Assembly (NCBI GenBank): GCA_913060815.1
Contig: CAJXSZ010000008.1
Location: 62,001 to 126,000 of the forward strand
Length of the DNA: 64,000 nucleotides
From: an uncultured Sulfitobacter sp.
GTDB taxonomy: Bacteria; Pseudomonadota; Alphaproteobacteria; Rhodobacterales; Rhodobacteraceae
Direction of reading: 5' to 3'
The translations under genes and the position numbers were made by a program. Each line of letters begins with the position of its first letter. The stretch's first letter is position 1. Positions 35,000 through 42,516 of the stretch are shown one piece after another. Below the pieces are notes generated by a model, which worked only from the letters and a program-made list of their open reading frames with translations, was not told the origin of the DNA and did not search any database.

Positions 35000-36465
35000 C
35001 GAAAATTGCGGCGATTATTGGTGGCGGTGTTATCGGCGGCGGTTGGGCCGCGCGGTTTGTTCTCAACGGCTGGGATGTGCAGGTTTTTGACCCTGATCCG
35101 CAGGCAGAGCGCAAGATTGGCGAAGTCATGGCAAATGCCCGCCGCTCGCTGCCAGGATTGACAGATGTCGCCCTGCCTGCCGAAGGGAAGATCACCTATC
35201 ACGCAAGCATCTCGGAAGCGGTGCAGGGGGCGCAGTGGATACAGGAAAGCGTGCCAGAGCGGCTGGAGATCAAGCATGCGACCTTTGCCGAAGTGCAGGC
35301 GGCCTGTGATGTTGCTGCGGTAATCGGCTCGTCCACCTCTGGGTTTAAACCCAGCGAGTTGCAGCAGGGGGCCGCACGCCCCGAGCAGATCATGGTCGCG
35401 CATCCGTTCAACCCCGTCTATCTCTTGCCGCTGGTTGAGTTGGTGGCCGTAGGCGCGGACGCAGCACTGGTTGAGCAGGCCAAGGCCGTGTTGTCCTCAT
35501 TGGGGATGCATCCGCTGCATCTGAAGAAGGAAATTGACGCCCATGTGGCTGACCGCTTTCTTGAGGCGGTCTGGCGGGAGGCGCTATGGCTGGTCAAGGA
35601 CGGCATCGCCACCACCGAAGAGATCGACGATGCGATCCGCTATGGTTTTGGCATCCGCTGGGCGCAGATGGGCCTGTTCGAGACCTACCGCGTGGCGGGC
35701 GGCGAGGCAGGGATGAAGCATTTTATGGCGCAGTTCGGCCCGTGCCTGAGCTTCCCGTGGACCAAGCTGATGGATGTGCCCGAGTTCACCGAAGAACTGG
35801 TAGATCTCATTGCTGGCCAGTCGGACGCGCAATCGGGCCACCACTCTATCCGCGAGCTGGAGCGTATCCGCGACAACAATCTTGTGACCATGATGCGAGG
35901 GCTGAAGGCGCAGGACTGGGGGGCGGGGGCGCTGCTCAACGCGCAGGAAACTGCCATGCGCGCGGGTACTGTGCACGGCGCAGTGGCCGCAGATCTGGAC
36001 GCAGGTAAGCTGGTGGAGACGGCGCACCGCACCGTACCGCTCGATTGGACGGATTATAACGGGCACATGACGGAGAGCCGCTATTTGCAGGCCTTCGCCG
36101 ATGCCACGGACCGATTTATGGCGATCATTGGATGTGATGCGGAATATATCAAATCCGGTGGCAGTTATTTCACCGCCGAGACGCATATCCGCCATCTGGA
36201 CGAAGTGCATGCGGGGGCCACGATTTCCATACGCACCCGTGTGGTGTTGGGCGAGGGCAAGAAGATGCACCTCTTCCACGAGATGATGGAGGGCGAACGC
36301 ATGCTGGCCACGGGCGAGCATTTCTTGCTGCACGTGAGCCTTGAGACCCGCAAGCCCAAGCCGCCTGCGCCCCATATCGAAGCGGCTTTGGTCCGCTTCG
36401 CCGAAGGTCATGCAGACCTGCCCACGCCTGAGGGGCTGGGCCGCGCCATTGGTGCTGCAAGGTGA
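34996..36465 (+). CDS. lcdH: Carnitine 3-dehydrogenase fused to betainyl-CoA thioesterase
   Basis: A 489-residue fusion. Residues 1-320 form a 3-hydroxyacyl-CoA-dehydrogenase-like NAD domain (AAIIGGGVIGGGWAARF) with the family signatures SSTSGFKPSEL and AHPFNPVYLLPLVE. Residues about 345-460 form a hotdog thioesterase (PLDWTDYNGHMTESRYLQAF). The first would oxidise L-carnitine to 3-dehydrocarnitine, the second hydrolyse betainyl-CoA to glycine betaine after the BKACE step. Start and end both overlap neighbours by 4 bases. Confidence 0.92.
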   Translation: MTKIAAIIGGGVIGGGWAARFVLNGWDVQVFDPDPQAERKIGEVMANARRSLPGLTDVALPAEGKITYHASISEAVQGAQWIQESVPERLEIKHATFAEVQAACDVAAVIGSSTSGFKPSELQQGAARPEQIMVAHPFNPVYLLPLVELVAVGADAALVEQAKAVLSSLGMHPLHLKKEIDAHVADRFLEAVWREALWLVKDGIATTEEIDDAIRYGFGIRWAQMGLFETYRVAGGEAGMKHFMAQFGPCLSFPWTKLMDVPEFTEELVDLIAGQSDAQSGHHSIRELERIRDNNLVTMMRGLKAQDWGAGALLNAQETAMRAGTVHGAVAADLDAGKLVETAHRTVPLDWTDYNGHMTESRYLQAFADATDRFMAIIGCDAEYIKSGGSYFTAETHIRHLDEVHAGATISIRTRVVLGEGKKMHLFHEMMEGERMLATGEHFLLHVSLETRKPKPPAPHIEAALVRFAEGHADLPTPEGLGRAIGAAR

Positions 36466-37208
36466 GCCGTGTCCTCATCACCGCAGGGGCCTCGGGCATC
36501 GGGCGTGCGATGGGGGAGGCGTTCGCGGTGGCAGGCCATGATATCTGGGTGACGGATGTGGACGCTGATGCGTTGGGTAGGTTGCCCAAGACATGGCAGA
36601 CCTGTCAGGCGGATGCTGTGGATGAGGCGGCGATGGCGGCTGTGCTCGGCGAGATGGGGCAGATTGACGTGCTTTGTGCAAATGCGGGCATTGCGGGTCC
36701 AACAGCCCAAATCGAGGATGTAGAGCTGGAAGATTGGCGCGGGTGTGTGAGCGTCAATCTGGAGGGTGCGTTTCTAGCCGCAAAACACGCCGCACCGCTG
36801 ATGAAAGCGGCAGGGCGCGGGTCGATAATTCTCACGTCCTCAACTGCAGGGATATATGGCTACCCGAACCGCGCCCCCTATGCCGCGGCAAAATGGGCCA
36901 TCATCGGATTGATGAAGACGCTGGCAATGGAGCTGGGGCCGCATGGCATCCGTGCGAACGCGATCTGCCCCGGTGCAGTTGAAGGCCAACGCATGGAAGG
37001 TGTTTTGGCTCGCGAGGCGGCAGCCAAAGGAATGACCCGTGATCAAGTCTATGACGGTTATGCTGCGGGCACCTCGATGCGTCAGTTCGTCGAGGCACAG
37101 GACATTGCGAATATGGCGGTTTTCCTTGGCTCTGATGCGGCACGTCTGGTGTCAGGGCAGGTGATTGCCGTGGACGGGCATACGGAAAACCCCGACCCGA
37201 AGATCTGA
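36462..37208 (+). CDS. SDR-family oxidoreductase in the carnitine operon
   Basis: A 248-residue short-chain dehydrogenase. The cofactor motif TAGASGIG, the NAG motif (CANAGIAG), the catalytic S-Y-K triad (LTSSTAG...YAAAK) and a C-terminal SGQVIAVDGHTE are all clear. It starts at GTG overlapping the lcdH stop (GTGA) and ends the operon. It may handle acetoacetate (as a 3-hydroxybutyrate dehydrogenase) or another product of carnitine breakdown; the sequence does not decide. Confidence 0.88.
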   Translation: MSRVLITAGASGIGRAMGEAFAVAGHDIWVTDVDADALGRLPKTWQTCQADAVDEAAMAAVLGEMGQIDVLCANAGIAGPTAQIEDVELEDWRGCVSVNLEGAFLAAKHAAPLMKAAGRGSIILTSSTAGIYGYPNRAPYAAAKWAIIGLMKTLAMELGPHGIRANAICPGAVEGQRMEGVLAREAAAKGMTRDQVYDGYAAGTSMRQFVEAQDIANMAVFLGSDAARLVSGQVIAVDGHTENPDPKI

Positions 37209-37216
37209 AAGATCTT
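37200..37216 (+). terminator. Hairpin at the end of the carnitine operon
   Basis: AAGATCT (37200-37206), GAA loop, AGATCTT (37210-37216), spanning the SDR stop codon. A T-rich stretch follows about 12 bases later. Confidence 0.45.
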
Positions 37217-37295
37217 GTTCTGGTGTCGTTTTTGGAAGGTATTTTTGTAAGGCCATGTCCTAAGGCGGATGCAGATATGCTTTCTAAGGACCTCT

Positions 37296-38222
37296 ATGAC
37301 TGCTCCCACTGCTGACACTGCTCCTCGTGCAAGTACCACGCGCGTGGATTGGCCCACGCTTGGCCTATTGGCGGGATTTGTAGCTGTCTGGGGCTTGGCA
37401 CTATTGCTGCCCGCATCATGGGGCATTGTGGGGTTTGTGATACTCGTGCTTGCGCTGACGCTGCACAGCTCGCTCAGCCATGAGTTGTTGCATGGTCATC
37501 CTTTCGGAGTAGAACGCGCAGAGACGATGATCGGCCTGTGGCAACCAGGCCTGTTTGTGCCGTATCTGCGGTTCAAGCGGACACATCTCGCGCATCATCT
37601 CGATGCTAATTTGACGGACCCGTATGATGATCCCGAGACCGCCTATTGCGATCCCGCTGTTTGGGCGCGCCTGTCGCAATGGCAGCGCAAGGTGCTGGAC
37701 ATCAACAACACGCTGGCGGGGCGGCTGGTGCTGGGTCCGTTGATCGGGATGCTGGCATTTGTGCGATCCGATATCCGTACCTTTCGGATGGGGGAGCGTG
37801 TGATCGTCTCCGACTGGGCGCTGCACATTCCGGGTGTAGTGCTGACGCTTTGGGCCGTCGCACTGTCCGAGATGAGTCTGGGCGCGTATCTTGCGGCATG
37901 CTACTGTGCTATGTCGATGCTCAAAATCCGCACTTTTCTCGAGCATCAGGCCCATGCGCGTGTCTCGGGGCGCACGGCCATTGTGGAGGATCGCAGCATT
38001 TTGGGGTTTCTTTTTCTCAACAACAACCTCCACGTGGTGCACCACATGCATCCGCGCTTGGCGTGGTACAAACTCTGGCCGCTGTATCTTGCTCAGAAGG
38101 AGCGTTTCGTGACGCGCAATCACGGCTATGTCTATAAGTCCTACGGGGATGTGTTCCGCCAGCATCTGTGGCGCCGCAAAGAGCCCGTGGCCCACCCGTT
38201 GATGCCCGCCCGCAAGGATTGA
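37296..38222 (+). CDS. Membrane fatty-acid desaturase/hydroxylase family protein
   Basis: A 308-residue integral membrane di-iron enzyme. Three histidine boxes are visible: HELLHGH, HLAHH and HVVHHMH, separated by hydrophobic helices. The family includes acyl-lipid desaturases and carotenoid or alkane hydroxylases; it resembles those acting on lipid acyl chains. AAGGA lies about 6 bases before the chosen ATG; a start 27 bases upstream has no site. A DMT exporter follows 6 bases after its stop, probably cotranscribed. Confidence 0.88.
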   Translation: MTAPTADTAPRASTTRVDWPTLGLLAGFVAVWGLALLLPASWGIVGFVILVLALTLHSSLSHELLHGHPFGVERAETMIGLWQPGLFVPYLRFKRTHLAHHLDANLTDPYDDPETAYCDPAVWARLSQWQRKVLDINNTLAGRLVLGPLIGMLAFVRSDIRTFRMGERVIVSDWALHIPGVVLTLWAVALSEMSLGAYLAACYCAMSMLKIRTFLEHQAHARVSGRTAIVEDRSILGFLFLNNNLHVVHHMHPRLAWYKLWPLYLAQKERFVTRNHGYVYKSYGDVFRQHLWRRKEPVAHPLMPARKD

Positions 38223-38228
38223 TGTTGC

Positions 38229-39134
38229 ATGCCTGAATTGTGGATTACCGTCACGCTGCTGGCGGCAGCGTTTCAAACTGTGCGCTTCATGCTGCAAAAA
38301 GTGTTGGCCACAGCCACGCTAAGCCCTGCGGGCGCGACATTCTCGCGGTTTGTCTATTCCGCGCCGTTCATCGCACTTCTGCTGCTCGGCTATATGAGCG
38401 CCACAGAGGCCAGCCTGCCTGCGCTGGATGCGCGGTTCTGGGCGTTTGGCCTGTTGGGGGGTACGACCCAGATTCTAGCGACGGTCTGCGTGGTGATGCT
38501 GTTTAAAGAGCGCAATTTCGCTGTGGGCATCACCTTCAAAAAGACCGAAGTGATCCAGACGGTGCTGGTCGGAGTTTTGCTGCTGGGCGATCTGGTGAGC
38601 CTTGGGGGGCTTGCTGCGATTGCGCTGGGGCTGGTGGGGCTTTTGCTTTTGTCGGGTGGCAAAGAGGCCACTGGTTTTCACCTGTCTGACCTGCGCAACC
38701 GTGCGGCGGGTCTGGGCATCGCAAGCGGTATCCTCTTTGCCTTCTCCGCAGTCAGTTATCGCGGTGCCTCGCTGACGCTTGCCACAGACGATCCGCTTTT
38801 GCGTGCGGGTGTCACGCTTATGGCCGTAGTGGTGATGCAAACCGCGATCATGGCCGTCTGGCTATGGCTGCGAGAGCGCGGTGAGATGACGGCGGTGTGG
38901 CGCGCGCGCCGTGTTGCCATCTGGATCGGGCTGACATCAATGGGCGGCTCGCTTTGTTGGTTCATCGCCTTCACGCTGCAAAATGCGGCTTATGTCAAAG
39001 CACTGGGGCAGGTGGAGCTGATCCTGAGCGTTGTCGCCTCAACACTGTTTTTCCGCGAGAAGATCACGCTGCGCGAGGCCGCTGGGATCGCGGTCCTTGT
39101 GGTCTCGATCCTGTTGCTGATCCTCGTGATCTAG
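38229..39134 (+). CDS. DMT/EamA-family transporter
   Basis: A 301-residue protein with ten predicted membrane helices in two EamA repeats. Near-complete hydrophobicity and the ending EAAGIAVLVVSILLLILVI are typical. These export metabolites or amino acids. It is close behind the desaturase and overlaps the convergent NUDIX gene by 4 bases. The substrate is unknown. Confidence 0.85.
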   Translation: MPELWITVTLLAAAFQTVRFMLQKVLATATLSPAGATFSRFVYSAPFIALLLLGYMSATEASLPALDARFWAFGLLGGTTQILATVCVVMLFKERNFAVGITFKKTEVIQTVLVGVLLLGDLVSLGGLAAIALGLVGLLLLSGGKEATGFHLSDLRNRAAGLGIASGILFAFSAVSYRGASLTLATDDPLLRAGVTLMAVVVMQTAIMAVWLWLRERGEMTAVWRARRVAIWIGLTSMGGSLCWFIAFTLQNAAYVKALGQVELILSVVASTLFFREKITLREAAGIAVLVVSILLLILVI

Positions 39135-39841
39135 TCGTCTTGCCCGTGGTAGGGCCGCGCGTTGCCCTTGAGGCGCAGGAACAGGCTCTCTTCATCGTTG
39201 TTCTTGAAGTATGGCACTGAGGAGGGCGCATTCAGATCGCGCGCCCGCGCTTCGACCTCGGCCAGCACGACTTCGGTGATGAAGGGCATGTCAAAACTGC
39301 GCGCGCGTGTCAGCGGCACCCATTGCAGATGCGAAAGCTCGTCACAGGCGGCGGCAAAATCATCGGGGTCAGAGGCTACCTCATCTACGTCCAGCAAGAA
39401 GAACCGCGCATCAAAACGCCGCGGGCGTCCAGGAGGGGTGAGGGCGCGGAACACGAATTGCAATGGTTCGGCATGGGGCACATGGCCTGTGGCGGCGAAA
39501 CTTTCCCAGTCTGGCGGGACGTCGCCCTGCCACTCACCTTTTCTTCCCAGAATGAGGCCGGTCTCCTCCCACAGCTCGCGGATCGCAGCGACGGGAATGG
39601 CATGCGCAAGCGATGCATCCACGTCTTCACCGATGCGCGCGGCACATTGCGGGGTCAACGGTGTGGCCAGCGGAATATGTGCATCGCCCGCATCAACGGC
39701 GCCACCGGGAAATACGAATTTATTTGGCATGAACGCTGCCTTCGCGCCGCGCTGGCCCATCAGGATCGAAGGTTCACGCATCCTGTCGCGGATCACAATC
39801 ACAGTAGAGGCATTGCGTATAGCCGTTTTGTCGACGCTCAT
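39131..39841 (-). CDS. NUDIX hydrolase with split Nudix box (NUDT19-like)
   Basis: A 236-residue hydrolase. The Nudix motif is present as AAIRELWEETGLIL, but its first glycine part (FPGGAVDAGD) lies about 35 residues earlier than in the standard box, as in the NUDT19/RP2-like acyl-CoA diphosphatase branch. That suggests a CoA-type substrate. GAGGG lies just before the ATG. Confidence 0.85.
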   Translation of the reverse strand: MSVDKTAIRNASTVIVIRDRMREPSILMGQRGAKAAFMPNKFVFPGGAVDAGDAHIPLATPLTPQCAARIGEDVDASLAHAIPVAAIRELWEETGLILGRKGEWQGDVPPDWESFAATGHVPHAEPLQFVFRALTPPGRPRRFDARFFLLDVDEVASDPDDFAAACDELSHLQWVPLTRARSFDMPFITEVVLAEVEARARDLNAPSSVPYFKNNDEESLFLRLKGNARPYHGQDD

Positions 39842-39864
39842 AGTTCCCTCAATTCAATGCGGGC

Positions 39865-40275
39865 CTATTTTCTTGAGCGCGCGAACCCACCCATTTCCTT
39901 GGCCCATTGGAAGCCGATCAAGGCCCCCTTTATTCTGGGAAGAAGGTAGAGGGACAAAGCGACGGTGCCAACCGCAAAGATTGTGAACAGGACGATCGGC
40001 TCGGGACGGAATGTCACGAAAACAAAATGCAGCATGAAACCCATGATGTGACCGACAATCAGGATGGTCAGATAGGCAGGGCCGTCATCGGCACGGTGGT
40101 GGTGCAGCTCTTGCTCGCAGACGGTACAGTGGTCGTGCACTTTGAGATAGCCGTACAACAGCTTGCCCGCGCCACAGTTGGGGCATTTGCCGCGCCAGCC
40201 GCGTATCATCGCAGGCCTGCGCAGCCGCTCCTCGTGGTCATGGGTCATTTCGGGATGTGCGGCAGTCTCGGTCAT
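39865..40275 (-). CDS. DUF983 zinc-ribbon membrane protein
   Basis: A 136-residue protein with a zinc ribbon CPNCGAGKLL...HDHCTVCEQEL (cysteines 31, 34, 50, 53) and two membrane helices about residues 68-90 and 95-113. This is the DUF983 pattern common in alphaproteobacteria, often found near cytochrome oxidase genes; function unknown. AAGGA precedes the ATG. It follows the NUDIX gene's start on the same strand by 24 bases. Confidence 0.88.
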   Translation of the reverse strand: MTETAAHPEMTHDHEERLRRPAMIRGWRGKCPNCGAGKLLYGYLKVHDHCTVCEQELHHHRADDGPAYLTILIVGHIMGFMLHFVFVTFRPEPIVLFTIFAVGTVALSLYLLPRIKGALIGFQWAKEMGGFARSRK

Positions 40276-40468
40276 GGCGTATCCTTGCGGTCTATGGTGG
40301 CGGTAATGCGGCAATTGGAAATGAAAAGAAAGGTGGCGATTTGTCCCAAGGCTGCCCGACGTGAAATTTTTTGCGACGGAACCTGCGGGCGCTTGCGTAT
40401 GACATCCGACTGCAGCGCAAAACAGGCAACGTCCAAGCGGTGCGGCATGACAAAAAACGGAGAACACC

Positions 40469-41014
40469 ATGTTTAAAGAATCAATCACAATCATCGCAAT
40501 TGCGGCGGGTCTTTTTGCGACCACAGTACAGGCACGCGATGCGGGCGGCGACAAAGCGGCGCGTTTCGAGGCGCGGTTTGTACAGATCGATACGAACGCG
40601 GACGGCGAGATCACCGCAGAGGAGCTTGTGGCACAGGCCGCGGCGCGGTTTGCAGCAACAGACGCTGACGGCAACGGTGCGCTTACGCCAACCGAGCTTG
40701 CCACACGCGCCCAAGAGCAGCACGGCGAGCGCATCCTAAAACGCTTTGACGCAGACAAGGATGGCAGCCTGAGTGCCGCAGAGTTGGAAGAGTTCACCTC
40801 CAGCCGCCGGATCGCCAAACGGTTTGAGCGTATGGACGCAGACAACAGCGGCGACATCACACTGGCCGAGATGCAGGCGGGTCGCGACCCTGCGCGTCTG
40901 ATCGAAAAGCTGGATGCGGATGACAATGGCTCCCTTAGCCGTGAGGAGTTTGCCAAAATGCGCGGCAAAGGTCATGGTCGTGGCCACGGTCACAAGAATA
41001 AAGCTGCGGACTAA
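40469..41014 (+). CDS. Secreted five-EF-hand calcium-binding protein
   Basis: A 181-residue protein with a signal peptide (to about residue 22) and five EF-hand loops: DTNADGEITAEE, DADGNGALTPTE, DADKDGSLSAAE, DADNSGDITLAE and DADDNGSLSREE, all with the Asp/Glu positions needed for calcium. A Gly/His/Lys-rich tail (GKGHGRGHGHKNK) may bind metal. It stands just upstream of an ECF sigma factor and a metal-sensor protein, from which it is separated by a strong hairpin. Confidence 0.9.
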   Translation: MFKESITIIAIAAGLFATTVQARDAGGDKAARFEARFVQIDTNADGEITAEELVAQAAARFAATDADGNGALTPTELATRAQEQHGERILKRFDADKDGSLSAAELEEFTSSRRIAKRFERMDADNSGDITLAEMQAGRDPARLIEKLDADDNGSLSREEFAKMRGKGHGRGHGHKNKAAD

Positions 41015-41027
41015 TCGGTAGCATTCT

Positions 41028-41063
41028 TGCGGCCCCGCCTTGGTAGTGCGAGGCGGGGCCGCA
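41028..41063 (+). terminator. Strong GC hairpin after the EF-hand gene
   Basis: A 13-bp perfect stem, TGCGGCCCCGCCT (41028-41040) with AGGCGGGGCCGCA (41051-41063), 10-nt loop, no T-run. It separates the EF-hand gene from the sigma gene and may act as terminator or attenuator. Confidence 0.7.
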
Positions 41064-41097
41064 GGACGTGTAAGACGCCCGACAGGAATATGAGACG

Positions 41098-41691
41098 TTG
41101 AAAGACACAGGGGAATATGACGCTGAGCGTGACGCGGATGCGGCCTTGCTGGCCCGCTATGCGGCGGGTGATGCTGCTGCGGCACGGCTGCTGTCGGCGC
41201 GGTTGTCGCCGCGTGCTTTTGCTCATGCGTTCCGCGTGTTGGGCGACCGTGCAGAGGCGGAAGATGTGACCCAAGAGGCGATGCTGCGGCTTTGGAAGCA
41301 GGCGCCGAAGTGGGATGCGGGGCGCGCGCAGGCGTCTACATGGATTTACCGTGTGGTGGCCAATTTATGTCTGGACCGTCTGCGCCGCACGCGGCCTGAC
41401 ACACTCGACGAAATGGACGCGCCTGCAGATCCCGCGCCAAGGATCGAGACGCGCCTGCAAGATGCGGCGCGCCATGATGCGCTGCAATCGGCGCTGTTAC
41501 GCCTGCCCGAGCGGCAGCGACAAGCGGTGGTGCTGCGCCACTTGGAGGGGTTGGCGAACCCGCAAATCGCCGAGATTTTAGATGTTGGGGTCGAGGCCGT
41601 AGAAAGCCTGACCGCACGGGGCAAACGCGCGCTGACGGCTGATCTGGCCGCCCAGCGCGATGCATTGGGGTATAGCGATGACACAACCTGA
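41098..41691 (+). CDS. ECF-type RNA polymerase sigma factor
   Basis: A 197-residue sigma-70-family protein. Region 2 is about residues 25-95 (FAHAFRVLGDRAEAEDVTQEAMLRLWKQAP...STWIYRVVANLCLDRLRR) and region 4 about 125-185 (LPERQRQAVVLRHLEGLANPQIAEILDVGVEAVESLTARGKRAL). The start appears to be TTG at 41098 with AGGAAT upstream; no better ATG or GTG keeps region 2 intact. The next two genes overlap in a chain and probably form its control module. Confidence 0.9.
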   Translation: MKDTGEYDAERDADAALLARYAAGDAAAARLLSARLSPRAFAHAFRVLGDRAEAEDVTQEAMLRLWKQAPKWDAGRAQASTWIYRVVANLCLDRLRRTRPDTLDEMDAPADPAPRIETRLQDAARHDALQSALLRLPERQRQAVVLRHLEGLANPQIAEILDVGVEAVESLTARGKRALTADLAAQRDALGYSDDTT

Positions 41692-42025
41692 CGAATTTGA
41701 TCTTGAGGCGGCGTTTGAGGCTGCACGGGCGACCCCGCCGCAGATGTCGGATGCGCTTGCGACACGGATCGCCCGTGATGCCGAGGCGCATTTGCCCAAG
41801 CAATCGTGGTGGACGCGCTTTCTCTCCCAGACCGGCGGCCCCGTAGGGTTGGGTGGTTTGGTCACCGCAACAGTTGCGGGGTTCTGGTTTGGTGTCGCAC
41901 CGCCGAGTGAGACGCTCGACCCGATGGTTATCTTTGGCACGATTGAGCTGGCTGCGGATGAAACTGCGATAGATGAAGATATGACGGATCTATTCGGGTT
42001 CGACTGGATCACTGAAGAGGGATGA
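41678..42025 (+). CDS. Single-pass membrane protein, candidate anti-sigma factor
   Basis: A 115-residue protein. Residues 1-55 are cytoplasm-like and acidic (DEFDLEAAFEAARATPP), a membrane segment lies near 61-79, and the short outer tail is acidic. No ZAS zinc motif is seen. Overlaps the sigma gene by 14 bases and the next gene by 4. Its position fits an anti-sigma factor, but no known anti-sigma domain can be shown. Confidence 0.65.
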   Translation: MTQPDEFDLEAAFEAARATPPQMSDALATRIARDAEAHLPKQSWWTRFLSQTGGPVGLGGLVTATVAGFWFGVAPPSETLDPMVIFGTIELAADETAIDEDMTDLFGFDWITEEG

Positions 42026-42498
42026 CGGCCATGACAGATAAAACAGGTAAGCGACGCTGGATGCCACTGGCGCTGGGGATCTCGTTGGCGATCAATCTGG
42101 CGGTTGTCGCTGCGGTTGCTGGGGCGGCATGGCGCCACAAGGGTGACGACCGCAGTGTCATGCGCGCTCCCAAAGGGGCTCCTGCCTTTATCCAAGCGCT
42201 CCCGCGGGAAGCGCGGCAGGCCGTGCGCGGGCAATTGCGTGCGAGCAAACCCCGCCGGCTGGACACGGCTGACATCGTTGCGGTGCTGCGGCAAGAACCG
42301 TTTGACCCTGACGCAGTAAAGCGCGTGATGGAGGTCGAGATAGACGCAGGTATGGTACGTTTGCGTGGCGTTCGGGAGGCATGGCTCGCACAGATTACAG
42401 CGATGGATGCGCAAGAGCGCAACACATATGCGCAGCGGCTCGAGGCACTGTCGGAGCGGCGTAAATCCCGTTCGGAAAAATCCCGCGCCAAAGACTGA
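42022..42498 (+). CDS. Periplasmic heavy-metal sensor family protein (CpxP/ZraP-like)
   Basis: A 158-residue protein with an N-terminal membrane anchor (about residues 15-36) and a helical periplasmic domain with ALPREARQAVRGQLR and LRQEPFDPDAVKRVMEVEIDAGMVRLR, the LTxxQ-like metal-resistance family. Such proteins sense or buffer metals and regulate envelope-stress signalling. Its start overlaps the preceding gene (ATGA), closing the sigma/anti-sigma/sensor unit. Confidence 0.8.
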   Translation: MTAMTDKTGKRRWMPLALGISLAINLAVVAAVAGAAWRHKGDDRSVMRAPKGAPAFIQALPREARQAVRGQLRASKPRRLDTADIVAVLRQEPFDPDAVKRVMEVEIDAGMVRLRGVREAWLAQITAMDAQERNTYAQRLEALSERRKSRSEKSRAKD

Positions 42499-42516
42499 GC
42501 GTGCTCGGCAAGATAC

